A DNA stretch of 64,000 nt from an uncultured Saprospiraceae bacterium (GTDB lineage Bacteria; Bacteroidota; Bacteroidia; Chitinophagales; Saprospiraceae), in the NCBI GenBank assembly GCA_937139495.1, contig CAKZQC010000013.1, forward strand, positions 124,001 through 188,000, given 5' to 3'. The notes below the pieces were generated by a model. That model saw only the letters and a list, made by a program, of their open reading frames with translations. It was not told the DNA's origin and made no database searches. Both the position numbers and the translations under genes were made by a program. Below are positions 36,112 to 46,107 of this stretch, in pieces (position 1 is the stretch's first letter; each line of letters starts with the position of its first letter).

Positions 36112-38514
36112 TTATGGTATCTTTTCGGCTTTTTTTCTAGCTTTAGTAGTCGTTGATTCTAGTTTAAAATAAACTTCTTCGCCGTCAGTACTCCCTATCT
36201 TTAGCTTTTTGACGCTTTTGGGTACTTTTAGTGTAGTCGTTTGGTCGTAATTCAACTCTAGCTGCCTTGATTTTATCACCTTATTATTTTTGTTGTAATA
36301 ACAAACACAGATTACTTCATTTTCAACCAATGTGTTTATTTTGAATAGGTGCTTGTTATTGGTTGGTTCATAGATAATGATTGGCTGAGGGATTAAGTAG
36401 TTTCCTATGCTAGCACTGATAGCTTGCAAAGCTGTTTCGTAATTCCATGCCCAGCAATACATTCCTTTTTGGAGAGGCGTAGTGGTAGCATCTACACTAT
36501 CACTTAATACAGCGAGTTGCCAAGTAGTATCTCCAAATGCTCGATACAATAAATTTTTGTCACCTCCTGAGGACTCAAAACCAATAGTAGCTTCAAATCC
36601 TTCGGGTAATATACCATTGACTGTCCAGAAGCCTGCACTATCGGCACGGTAGCTCATCCAATCAACAAAAGGGGCTTTGGTCAAATGATACTTAATATGT
36701 AGCAATGCACTATCGGGCAATGTGGCGATATTTAAACGAGCTATACCTAATTCATTGGTAAACGGATTGATACTATCTTTGTGGGTTATTTTTTGTTCCC
36801 AATCAATACTCCCTTGGTTGAGTGTATGGTATTGGTTCGGAATGACAGCTACTGGCTCAAACGGCAAAGTAAGGGTAGTGTTAGTAATAGAATCGGCTAC
36901 GATCGTCGTCGTGTAGGATTGCCAATCTTGGCTCCAGCAAGTTACTTGTAACGGTACTTTTTGGTGGGCAGTTTTTCTGCCTAATAATCCTTGATGGATT
37001 TGCAGTTGTACAGTATTGCCCGAAAGGGTAGCAGCAGACAAGTTAAAATCTGGATAACCGCCTGTGAAAACCCAATCATCGAAAAAGTGAGTCAAGTCCA
37101 CACCCGTAGCTGTCGACATACCTTCTCTAAACTGTGCCGAATTGAGCGATCCAAATTGATAATTTTCTTGTAGGCTCTGCAAGCCAATCCGAAATAAGCT
37201 ATCGCCCAAATAACCTCGTAAATTGTGTGCAACTACCGCTCCTTTTTTATAGACATGACTACCATAAGTATGTTCGAACGGCACACCCGAAATAGGACGA
37301 TAACCGCCTTCTTCTTGGTGCGCGGTGAGCATAGTTCTGATGTGGTCTTTTTGGACAGCTTCCAGATATTTGGCTCGACCATATATTTGCTCATAAAAAA
37401 GATGCACACTATAAGAAGCCATACCTTCATTTATCCACATGTCTTCTGCGGTTTGGCAAGTTACATTATTGCCCCACCAGCTGTGTCCCAATTCATGAGC
37501 CATCAGCGATTCCCATCGCAAATTTCCGTTGGCAGCATATATAGGATAGGCTATATTGGTGGCGTGTTCCATGGCTCCTGCTCGAAACGGAACGAGGGAG
37601 TAACCTACTTTATCAAACCGATGTTTGCCATACCAATATTCATAGGTAGTAATAGCGGCTTGTAGATGCTCAAAAGATTGGAGCAGGGCAGAGGTGTCAC
37701 TTGCTTTGGCAGCTAATGCAATCGGAATATTGCCGTAGGCACCAGCATAGTTTTGCTTGACTGTAACATAGTCAGCTATGGCAATACATGCCAAATAAGA
37801 AGGGATTGGCTGTTCTAGTTTCCATTTGCTAATCGTCTGATTTGGCTTTTGGGTACGGCTGACCAATATGCCGTTGCATTGGGCATTTTGGGTCGGAATG
37901 GTTATGATTTCGAAATCATAAGTCGCCTTTTCGGCAAAATTATCGAAACAAGGGTGCCAAACGCGCCCATAACTGTGTGGGTCAGAAGCAAAACCAACCC
38001 CCATATTAAAGGCATAATCGTCTTGGATATAGAACCCGCCCCAGCTTTTGTCTTTTTGTGGGCTACCTTGATAATAAACCGTAACGGCGGTGGGAGTTTG
38101 TGTAGCAATAGCTTGCGATAAGCGAACGTCAATAATGGTGTCGTTATAGTCAAACGTTATTTTTTTGCTATTATAATATATAGAATCGATTTGGAGTTGT
38201 AGCAGATCTAGTTGGAGTGTTCTAATGTTATCTTGCTTGGCAATCAACGTAATGGTGCAACTGCCTTTCATTTGCTGCTGTTTAATTTTTCGCATATCCA
38301 ACCGAATACTGTAGTTTTGTATGTCAATTTGCTCGCTTCGAACATTCGAATTGATGCTGACAGGGGCATTGTTCCACTGCTGGCGAGCGGTATGGAGCAT
38401 CTGCTTGGTGTGCTGGCAAGAAGGGTCTTGGTAGCAGCTGTCTGGCAACTGAGCCGATAGACTAACTGTGCAAAAAAGGAGTGCAAAAGCAAAAAAACGA
38501 ACGAATAAAGACAT
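36112..38514 (-). CDS. Secreted M1-family zinc aminopeptidase
   Basis: This 800-residue peptidase starts at 38514, where MSLFVRFFAFALLFCTVSLSAQ is a standard signal peptide; an upstream in-frame ATG at 38634 would add 40 residues before it and overlap the glpK start. Zinc ligands are H340 and H344 in HELGHSWWGN with catalytic E341, and E363 in NEGMAS, matching HExxHx18E. The beta-rich N-terminal domain precedes the catalytic domain. The exopeptidase GAMEN-type motif appears as GAMEHATNIAYP, with H in place of the usual N, which may affect N-terminal amine binding. The C-terminal 150 residues are beta-rich. Confidence 0.9.
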   Translation of the reverse strand: MSLFVRFFAFALLFCTVSLSAQLPDSCYQDPSCQHTKQMLHTARQQWNNAPVSINSNVRSEQIDIQNYSIRLDMRKIKQQQMKGSCTITLIAKQDNIRTLQLDLLQLQIDSIYYNSKKITFDYNDTIIDVRLSQAIATQTPTAVTVYYQGSPQKDKSWGGFYIQDDYAFNMGVGFASDPHSYGRVWHPCFDNFAEKATYDFEIITIPTQNAQCNGILVSRTQKPNQTISKWKLEQPIPSYLACIAIADYVTVKQNYAGAYGNIPIALAAKASDTSALLQSFEHLQAAITTYEYWYGKHRFDKVGYSLVPFRAGAMEHATNIAYPIYAANGNLRWESLMAHELGHSWWGNNVTCQTAEDMWINEGMASYSVHLFYEQIYGRAKYLEAVQKDHIRTMLTAHQEEGGYRPISGVPFEHTYGSHVYKKGAVVAHNLRGYLGDSLFRIGLQSLQENYQFGSLNSAQFREGMSTATGVDLTHFFDDWVFTGGYPDFNLSAATLSGNTVQLQIHQGLLGRKTAHQKVPLQVTCWSQDWQSYTTTIVADSITNTTLTLPFEPVAVIPNQYHTLNQGSIDWEQKITHKDSINPFTNELGIARLNIATLPDSALLHIKYHLTKAPFVDWMSYRADSAGFWTVNGILPEGFEATIGFESSGGDKNLLYRAFGDTTWQLAVLSDSVDATTTPLQKGMYCWAWNYETALQAISASIGNYLIPQPIIIYEPTNNKHLFKINTLVENEVICVCYYNKNNKVIKSRQLELNYDQTTTLKVPKSVKKLKIGSTDGEEVYFKLESTTTKARKKAEKIP

Positions 38515-38528
38515 TTTAGAGGGCTTAC

Positions 38529-38560
38529 TTTGAAAAAATGATAAAATGGTAGTACTTTTC
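38529..38560 (+). promoter_or_regulatory. Promoter of glpK
   Basis: TTTG at 38529-38532 and TACTTTTC at 38553-38560 are separated by 20 bp, matching the Bacteroidota promoter apart from one base in the -7 box. The start codon is 62 bp downstream. A copy of the AGAGCGTG repeat motif follows at once, at 38563-38570. Confidence 0.55.
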
Positions 38561-38582
38561 TTAGAGCGTGCTGGCTCGATAG

Positions 38583-40097
<1,515 letters not shown>

Positions 40098-40264
40098 AAC
40101 GTAGAAGTGTATGTTATTTAGCTCGCATAGTTTGGCAGAAGAATACAAGTTAGCGTTGCTTTTGATTAGATCGCCTTGCTACTAGCTACTAGAAGTTAGA
40201 TTTCCAAAAAAAATAGCTTTCTTATTCCTTTTGAATACTCTGATAAGATGTTTTGAAGAAAGAG

Positions 40265-40280
40265 TTTAGACCTGCTCTAA
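40265..40280 (-). repeat. Solo end of the dispersed repeat family
   Basis: TTTAGACCTGCTCTAA is one base from the TTTAGACATGCTCTAA end of the long elements, and is present without an element body. It lies 38 bp before the next start codon. The rest of the gap from 40098 to 40317 holds nothing else I recognise, apart from a short CTAGAAGTTAGATT stretch at 40189-40202. Confidence 0.45.
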
Positions 40281-40317
40281 GTAACTTCAATATAAATTTT
40301 AATGCAAACGAATAAAC

Positions 40318-40791
40318 ATGATATTATATATACTATTAGGGGTGATTGTGCTATTCGTAATTGTAGTCATGTTGGCTACTAGAGAATCCAATCAGAAGGC
40401 TATTATTGTGGGCGATCAAATCCTACAAATGGAGCAAAATTATAATAAATACGTAGAAAACTACTTCACTGCTCACACGCTCAATCGTGCCAACAAGGCG
40501 ATTGTAGAAGATGAATTGGTCAAAGAGGTGATGACGGTTATTTTGCCAGAAATTAGGGGGATTTTATCTTTTGTGAATGTCACTATTTATGCAAGTATGA
40601 CTATTCCGATTAAGGCAAATTACTTTCCGAACTTGGTGCCGCTCACAGAAGAGTATTTTGATAAGAGCAGAAAAAATAAATCAAAAAAAATAAGCCAAGA
40701 AGAAGAAGTGGAATATATTGCGATAATCGAAGATGCTGTTCGAGCAGACCTCAAAAAGCGGTTGTTAGATTTGGATATAGCAGCTTGGTAG
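40318..40791 (+). CDS. Small membrane-anchored protein of unknown function
   Basis: No family is recognised for this 157-residue protein. Residues 2-20 form a transmembrane helix, and the rest is a predicted mixed helix/strand domain on one side of the membrane with a highly charged segment at about 120-133 (KSRKNKSKKISQEEE). There is no signal-peptidase site, so it is probably anchored in the inner membrane. It has AT-rich flanks and stands alone between glpK and a repeat-containing gap. Confidence 0.6.
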   Translation: MILYILLGVIVLFVIVVMLATRESNQKAIIVGDQILQMEQNYNKYVENYFTAHTLNRANKAIVEDELVKEVMTVILPEIRGILSFVNVTIYASMTIPIKANYFPNLVPLTEEYFDKSRKNKSKKISQEEEVEYIAIIEDAVRADLKKRLLDLDIAAW

Positions 40792-40970
40792 GGGCTGTTA
40801 TTGTACTAAAAAGTCAATAGTGTCTTTTTCAAAAACAGTAAAAATAAATACCATTGGTAATACTTTAGGTAGTTTAATATATTTAAAGTGCCATGAATAC
40901 AGGGTTATACATGTTGGCACTATATTTTCAATGTAGTAAAATAGAAAAGAGATATAAAATAAAATTTGGG

Positions 40971-41026
40971 TTTTAATTGGGGTGATTTGGGACTTGTTGA
41001 ACATTCGTGTTCGCAAGTCCTTTTCC
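40971..41026. repeat. 55-bp direct repeat with hairpin, copy A
   Basis: This shares all but two substitutions and one base of length with 41173-41227. It starts TTTTAATTGGGGTGATTT and contains the stem GGACTTG/CAAGTCC with an inner TGAACA-TTCG-TGTTCG hairpin, then a short T run. The T-G pair here replaces the C-G pair of copy B, so the fold is kept. The 534-bp gap from 40792 to 41325 otherwise shows no convincing gene. Confidence 0.75.
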
Positions 41027-41172
41027 TCAAATTTAATTATAGAAGTTGGTTGTTGATACCACATTTTACTCAAGCAAACATAAAATTCTTTGATGGGACA
41101 ATTTTGAAAGTTTTCTTAATTGCAAAGCCAATTCAAAATTGATAATTCTAAAAAGAATAACATAAATAGAAG

Positions 41173-41227
41173 TTTTAATTGGGGTGATTTAGGACTTGTC
41201 GAACATTCGTGTTCGCAAGTCCTTTCC
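41173..41227. repeat. 55-bp direct repeat with hairpin, copy B
   Basis: This is the second copy, 202 bp downstream and in the same orientation. The stem is GGACTTG, one bulged T, CGAACA, a TTCG loop, TGTTCG and CAAGTCC. It could be a transcribed hairpin such as a small RNA or terminator, or a REP-like unit. Confidence 0.75.
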
Positions 41228-41245
41228 TTTTGGGCTAAGCTCAAC

Positions 41246-41298
41246 CTAAAAAAGGGGAATAAGATACTACAATGTATCTTATTCCCTTTCTATTTTTT
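41246..41298. terminator. Bidirectional terminator before the OmpA-family gene
   Basis: A 16-bp inverted repeat with a single bulge (41251-41267 with 41274-41289) has a 6-base loop. An A run lies on its left and a T run on its right. It serves the leftward OmpA-family gene ending at 41326. Confidence 0.8.
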
Positions 41299-41325
41299 AA
41301 ATAATGTCTAATATGCTGAGATTGG

Positions 41326-42375
41326 CTACAAATCGACAATCAACAATTCTAAACGATTATTTTGGAGCCTGCCTTTTTCGGTGTTGTTGAGCGAGATAGG
41401 AGCAGCAGCACCTTTTCCGACGGTACTGATTTGGGTAGTACTAGCTCCCAATGCTACTAACTTATCGAGTACTTCTTTGGCTCTAGCTTCGGTCAATATT
41501 TGACTAGCCGAAGCTTCTCTAGTATTATCGACATGACTACTGATTTCTATTTTGAGGGTTGGGTTAGCCGCCAACAAATCTATGACTTGCTGCAATGCTG
41601 CGGTTGATTTTTCTTGTAGGGCTTTGTTGCCTTTCTCAAACTGTACATCTGCTAGAACGTAGTTAGTTGCTTTTTTGAGTGCAATATCGGAGGTGAAAGC
41701 AGGAACATCAATGGCTTTAAATTCTTCGACTACGATTCTATCCAAAAATAAATAGGTACATTCTTTTTCGGTTCTATCTGCCAAGCGTGCAGTATTGTTA
41801 TTGGCAAAATTGCCAATCGTAATAAACTGCTCATCGCCAGTAGCAGTGTAGAGTGCCGAGAGTTCTTCCCAACGATATTGGGTCGTAATCTCCGATTGTG
41901 TATTGTTCTGCAACGACAAGGCTGGGCGGTCAATCATACGCAGTTCTGCGATAGGGTCTATAGCTTTGCTGTGCAATAGGATACCTATTTCATTAATTGG
42001 TGCATTACAAAACTTGATAGGCAAACGAACACTTACTTTTACGACATACTGTTTGCCAGCTACTAGCGTTTGCGTTAGCTTACCGCCCAAGTATTCGCCC
42101 TTTTGGGCAATGCCAATGCCTGCCAACACATCGCCATGATTGGCGGGAGGGAGTTTCATGCCTTGCACATACGTACGGGCATCTCTACTAAGGGGGCAGT
42201 TGGTGTTGATAAAACGAGGACTGCCCGACAGTCCTTGCCAGTCGGCTACTTGGTCAATACTTTCGGTTGTGCCATCGCAGACAGCTCCCAATTCAAAAGA
42301 AGGATTTAAGACTAAGTTTTGGCTGTGACCAAGTGTAGCCCCCAATAAAAATAGGCTAGAAAGTATATGTTTCAT
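41326..42375 (-). CDS. OmpA-family outer-membrane protein with N-terminal jelly-roll domain
   Basis: This 349-residue protein has a signal peptide (LSSLFLLGATLGHSQ), an N-terminal predicted beta-sandwich domain starting NPSFELG, and a C-terminal OmpA peptidoglycan-binding domain at about 230-349 with SSHVDNTREASASQILTEARA features (SSHVDNTR, LTEARAKEV) and the NRLELLI ending. It would link the outer membrane or surface to peptidoglycan. The same domain pairing is common in Bacteroidota, and the N-terminal domain could bind carbohydrate or protein. Confidence 0.85.
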   Translation of the reverse strand: MKHILSSLFLLGATLGHSQNLVLNPSFELGAVCDGTTESIDQVADWQGLSGSPRFINTNCPLSRDARTYVQGMKLPPANHGDVLAGIGIAQKGEYLGGKLTQTLVAGKQYVVKVSVRLPIKFCNAPINEIGILLHSKAIDPIAELRMIDRPALSLQNNTQSEITTQYRWEELSALYTATGDEQFITIGNFANNNTARLADRTEKECTYLFLDRIVVEEFKAIDVPAFTSDIALKKATNYVLADVQFEKGNKALQEKSTAALQQVIDLLAANPTLKIEISSHVDNTREASASQILTEARAKEVLDKLVALGASTTQISTVGKGAAAPISLNNTEKGRLQNNRLELLIVDL

Positions 42376-42514
42376 AAGTGTTATTTTTGATGGATAATTT
42401 TCAATAGATATGACATAAACGAGCTATGAGCAATCTTTATTCTATTGCTATCCAATTTCTATTCCATAACGTTTGTCGCTACTCAAAGTTACTGCCTGCA
42501 CGGCTACTTAATAT

Positions 42515-42549
42515 AAAAAAGTGTCCAATAGTTATAACTATTGGACACT
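42515..42549 (-). terminator. Terminator for the VWA gene
   Basis: Positions 42520-42549 form a perfect 30-bp palindrome with arm AGTGTCCAATAGTTA. An A run on the left gives a U tract on the minus strand. It lies 40 bp past the VWA stop codon. Confidence 0.8.
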
Positions 42550-42588
42550 AAAGCAATACTGTTTTTGCGTGACATCAGTTAACAATGA

Positions 42589-43764
42589 CTATTTCAATGC
42601 TTCTACAGCATCGGTAATGCCTGCAATGGTGAGCGGAAACATACGGTTTTTGGTGTATTCTTGTATAATTTGGGTAGAATGAGTAGTTTTCCAATCGGCA
42701 ACGGGTGCAGGGTTGAGCCAGACCATATCTGGGAATTTTTGTTGGAGACGTTCGAGCCAGACGATACCAGGTTCTTCATTGTAGTGTTCTACGGCTCCAA
42801 ATTTGTACATGATTTCGTAAGGTGACATAGCGGCATCACCCACAAAGATAAGTTTATAATCGCTGTTGTATTTGTGCAGTACATCGTAAGTAGAAACAAA
42901 TTCGCCCCAGCGGCGGCTACTGTCTTTCCAGAGCATTTCGTACACACAATTGTGAAAATAATAAAAATCTAGGTGCTTGAATTCGTATTTGGCTGCCGAA
43001 AAAAGTTGGGAACACAATTCGATGTGGTCGTCCATGCTTCCGCCAATGTCTAGGAGCAACAATATTTTGACATTATTTTTTTTGATTGGCTGCATTTGCA
43101 GCGACAACATACCTGCATTTTCGGAAGTTTTACGAACCGTTTGCTCCAGATTTAGCTCTTCCTCATTGCCCGCTCTGCTGATTTTGCGTAGTCGTTTGAG
43201 TGCCATTTTCATATTGCGGGTGCCGAGTTCTACATCATCTTTTAGATTCTCAAACTGACGTTTGTCCCAAACTTTAATGGCTTTTCGGTGGCGGCTTTCG
43301 TGCTGCCCAATACGTATTCCTTCTGGATTGTAGCCATACGCCCCAAAAGGTGACGTGCCACCTGTACCAATCCATTTATTGCCACCCTGATGGCGTTCTT
43401 TTTGTTCTTTGAATAGTTCCTCGATTCGTTTGAGCAGGTTTTCTAGTCCACCCATGGCTTCTATTTTTTGCATCTCTTCGGGCGAAAAAAGCCGCTCTCC
43501 ATTTTGGGTGAGCCAGTCGGCTGGAATATCATGAATCATCTCGTCGGTGATGTATTCCACCCCTTTGAAATACAAACCAAATAAACCATCAAAAGCATCT
43601 AAGTTTTTTTCGTCCTTGATGAGCGTCAAACGGCAGAGATAATAAAAGTCATCAATACTTTTGTCGATAACACGCTTCTGCAAGGCTTCCAGTAGTGTCA
43701 AGTATTCTGTCAAAGAAACAGGCAAACCATTGTGCTTGAGCAATAAAAAAAAATCGAGAAACAT
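42589..43764 (-). CDS. CoxE-like VWA-domain protein
   Basis: This 391-residue cytoplasmic protein has a helical N-terminal half (1-130), a glycine-rich linker with GTGGTSPFGAYGYNP at 133-147, and a C-terminal von Willebrand A domain. The MIDAS motif is D239-IGGS, with glycine at the usual first serine position. Members of this CoxE group usually act with a MoxR-type AAA+ ATPase in metal-centre or complex assembly. No such ATPase is beside it. The role in this organism is therefore unclear. Confidence 0.8.
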   Translation of the reverse strand: MFLDFFLLLKHNGLPVSLTEYLTLLEALQKRVIDKSIDDFYYLCRLTLIKDEKNLDAFDGLFGLYFKGVEYITDEMIHDIPADWLTQNGERLFSPEEMQKIEAMGGLENLLKRIEELFKEQKERHQGGNKWIGTGGTSPFGAYGYNPEGIRIGQHESRHRKAIKVWDKRQFENLKDDVELGTRNMKMALKRLRKISRAGNEEELNLEQTVRKTSENAGMLSLQMQPIKKNNVKILLLLDIGGSMDDHIELCSQLFSAAKYEFKHLDFYYFHNCVYEMLWKDSSRRWGEFVSTYDVLHKYNSDYKLIFVGDAAMSPYEIMYKFGAVEHYNEEPGIVWLERLQQKFPDMVWLNPAPVADWKTTHSTQIIQEYTKNRMFPLTIAGITDAVEALK

Positions 43765-43767
43765 AGA

Positions 43768-43850
43768 GGATAAATATTAGACGCTATATTGTTAGAAATT
43801 AGATGAAGGATAAATATTAGAAGCTAGAAGCTAGAAGTTAGATTGCTAAA
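43768..43850. repeat. Short tandem and direct repeats
   Basis: GGATAAATATTAGA occurs at 43768-43781 and 43808-43821. The second is followed by tandem AGAAGCT units and by CTAGAAGTTAGATT at 43831-43844. A matching CTAGAAGTTAGATT, also followed by an A run, occurs at 40189-40202. Confidence 0.5.
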
Positions 43851-43856
43851 AAAAAA

Positions 43857-44186
43857 CTAGTGTACATTGGTTTTGGATAATAGATTCATGACCAATACGC
43901 CTGCAATAATGAGTGTCATACCTGCAATAGCTGCCAAATCTAATTTTTCCTTGTAGAATACAACTCCAATAATGGATACTAGCACAATCCCCAAACCTGA
44001 CCAACTGGCATAGACCGTCGCCAAGGTCAAGTAGCGCATAGACAACGTCATAAAATAGAAGGCTCCCAAATAGCCGATAACAGTAATAAGAGAAGGTAAC
44101 CATTCCTTAAATTCATTGCTAGCTTTGAGCGAAGAACTGGCTAGTACTTCAAAACAAATAGCAATCGCCAAATAAAGATACGCCAT
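43857..44186 (-). CDS. SMR-family (EmrE-like) small multidrug transporter
   Basis: This 109-residue protein has four transmembrane helices. The essential membrane glutamate is E13 in AICFEVLAS, and ATVYASWSGLGIVL matches the YAxWSGxG motif of the substrate-binding segment. These proteins form antiparallel dimers that exchange protons for cationic drugs or guanidinium. No second SMR subunit lies beside it, so it is probably a homodimer. Confidence 0.93.
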   Translation of the reverse strand: MAYLYLAIAICFEVLASSSLKASNEFKEWLPSLITVIGYLGAFYFMTLSMRYLTLATVYASWSGLGIVLVSIIGVVFYKEKLDLAAIAGMTLIIAGVLVMNLLSKTNVH

Positions 44187-44285
44187 AGTAATAATTTTTT
44201 GGAAGAAATCGAAAGAACCGTTTTGAGTCCGTAGCGCAAAATAACATACTATATTAAGAATACCCTATACTTTTTGGGTATTATT

Positions 44286-44374
44286 AGAGGTTATTACGAA
44301 TAGATTCGTTTATTTCATCAATCAAAAAAAATCTATCTACTTATCCTCATACAAATTCATTCGTAATAACCTCT
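44286..44374. repeat. 89-bp MITE-like element with 16-bp perfect terminal repeats
   Basis: The left arm AGAGGTTATTACGAAT at 44286-44301 is mirrored exactly by ATTCGTAATAACCTCT at 44359-44374, with 57 bp between. The interior is AT-rich and non-coding. The same arms occur with a 2-base loop at 53883-53916 and as partial single arms near 503-515 and 63531-63542. It lies in the 227-bp gap between the divergent SMR and MscS genes. Confidence 0.7.
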
Positions 44375-44413
44375 ATTGAGTATCTCAAAAAAGTAATAAC
44401 CTTTAATTGTGCT

Positions 44414-46048
44414 ATGAAAACGACTACCTTTTGGAATATAGGCTACCGCCTACTTTTGATTTTGCTATTGTGTTCCAATGTTTCTTTGGGGCAGTCGAGT
44501 CCTTCGCCTGTCGTGTTTGAGGGCGACACCCTTTTTATTATCGAAAATAGGATAGGAGCTTTTTCTGCTCAACAACGTGCCGAATTGGTGCAGGCAAATG
44601 TACAGCAACTTGCCAAACTACAGTTGGTGCAGTTCGATAGCTTGACGGTATTGGTCAACGCCAATAGTGCCGATGTAATGCACAAAAATAAAGTAATTAC
44701 GACGGTATCGGCTACTGATACTACAGGTACTAACCTTAGCTTGGCAGAACTGGCGGAGGAGCATCGTATGGCTATTCGAGCCGCTTTAATTAAGGATTAC
44801 AATGATTTTTCGTTTGGGACACTTGCCAAGGATATTGGTTTTTTTCTGCTGGCACTGATTGTATTTACGATAGTATTTAATGTGGTCAATCGAATTTTTG
44901 ACTTTTTGCGTCGCAATCTTAGATCGCTGCAAGACACGGCATTTTTTCAGAAAAATAAACTGGCAGTACTATTTAAGCTAATTACGCCCGAAACAGAAAT
45001 GGGGATTTTGCTCTTCATTTTGCGCATGTTGCGTTATACCACTTGGATTGTTTTCTTGTATTTTTATTTGCCTTTTTTGTTTAGTCAAATTTCGTTTACG
45101 AGAGGATTTGGAGAAACTCTATTGGAGTATATTTTGCAACCATTGCGTTTTTTGGCGAGTGGCGTTATTGGTTTTTTGCCCAATTTGTTGTTTATCATTA
45201 TTATCATAGTAGCGGTAAGTTACTTGCTCAAAGGGCTAAAACATATTGCGAAGCAAGTCAAACAAGAAAAAATAACGATTGAAGGCTTCTTTCCAGATTG
45301 GGCTACACCGACTTTCAATCTGTTTCGAGTTTTGATTATTGCCTTCACGTTAGTGGTCTTATTTCCCTACTTACCAGGGGCAGGTACTGATGCATTTCAG
45401 GGCGTTTCTGTCTTTATTGGTCTGTTATTGTCGCTCGGTTCGGCAGGTATTATTAGCAATGTCATTTCGGGGGTGATACTCATCTATATGCGACCTTTCA
45501 AGATAGGCGATTATGTCAATATCAACGCTACTACGGGTAGTGTGATGAGTCGAAATTTATTGGTAACCAAAATACGGACGAACAAAAACGAAGAAATAAC
45601 AATTCCCAATTCTATCTTGCTCGGAGGTGGAATTACGAATTATACAGCTATTGGGCAAGCCCAAGGATTGATTGTTCATAGCAGTATTACGATTGGGTAT
45701 GATGTGCCGTGGGTGCAAGTCCATCAATTGCTAATAGAAGCTGCTAATCGTACCAAGGGTATAGAAGATACGCCCATTCCTTTTGTGTTGCAAAAGTCGC
45801 TACAAGATTGGTATGTAGAATACGAAATCAATGCTCACACGAAATTGATACGCCAACTGCCGCAAATATATTCGGAACTACACGGACACATTCAAGATGT
45901 ATTTAATGAAGCAGGCTTGGAGATTATGTCTTCGCATTATATGGCGTTGCGAGATGGCAACAATATGGCAGTACCTACGCCTTATTTGCCCAAAGATTAT
46001 CAAGTGCCGAGCTTTAAGGTAGATAGGGACAAAGGGAGCAAAGAATAA
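44414..46048 (+). CDS. Mechanosensitive ion channel, MscS family (long form)
   Basis: This 544-residue protein has a signal peptide (LLILLLCSNVSLGQ), a periplasmic region to about 130, about five transmembrane segments, and a C-terminal MscS domain. The pore helix appears as IGLLLSLGSAGIISNVISGV (about 333-352), followed by the beta domain GDYVNINATTGSVMSRNL with ITIPNS. It opens under membrane tension to release solutes. The long extra N-terminal region resembles the MscK / YbdG-type variants. A second MscS gene lies 59 bp downstream. Confidence 0.9.
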   Translation: MKTTTFWNIGYRLLLILLLCSNVSLGQSSPSPVVFEGDTLFIIENRIGAFSAQQRAELVQANVQQLAKLQLVQFDSLTVLVNANSADVMHKNKVITTVSATDTTGTNLSLAELAEEHRMAIRAALIKDYNDFSFGTLAKDIGFFLLALIVFTIVFNVVNRIFDFLRRNLRSLQDTAFFQKNKLAVLFKLITPETEMGILLFILRMLRYTTWIVFLYFYLPFLFSQISFTRGFGETLLEYILQPLRFLASGVIGFLPNLLFIIIIIVAVSYLLKGLKHIAKQVKQEKITIEGFFPDWATPTFNLFRVLIIAFTLVVLFPYLPGAGTDAFQGVSVFIGLLLSLGSAGIISNVISGVILIYMRPFKIGDYVNINATTGSVMSRNLLVTKIRTNKNEEITIPNSILLGGGITNYTAIGQAQGLIVHSSITIGYDVPWVQVHQLLIEAANRTKGIEDTPIPFVLQKSLQDWYVEYEINAHTKLIRQLPQIYSELHGHIQDVFNEAGLEIMSSHYMALRDGNNMAVPTPYLPKDYQVPSFKVDRDKGSKE

Positions 46049-46107
46049 TTTTTGAATGAACAAAATTGGCTGTTGGATTGTATTGACAGCAACATTAAAC
46101 ACAATAC

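Noticed and set aside
40798..41073. A 91-codon minus-strand open frame in the gap before the OmpA-family gene
   Set aside because: It overlaps hairpin repeat copy A, its composition is that of random AT-rich sequence, and it has no family-like features.
41120..41311. A 63-codon plus-strand open frame
   Set aside because: It runs through hairpin repeat copy B and into the terminator stem, so it is not a plausible gene.
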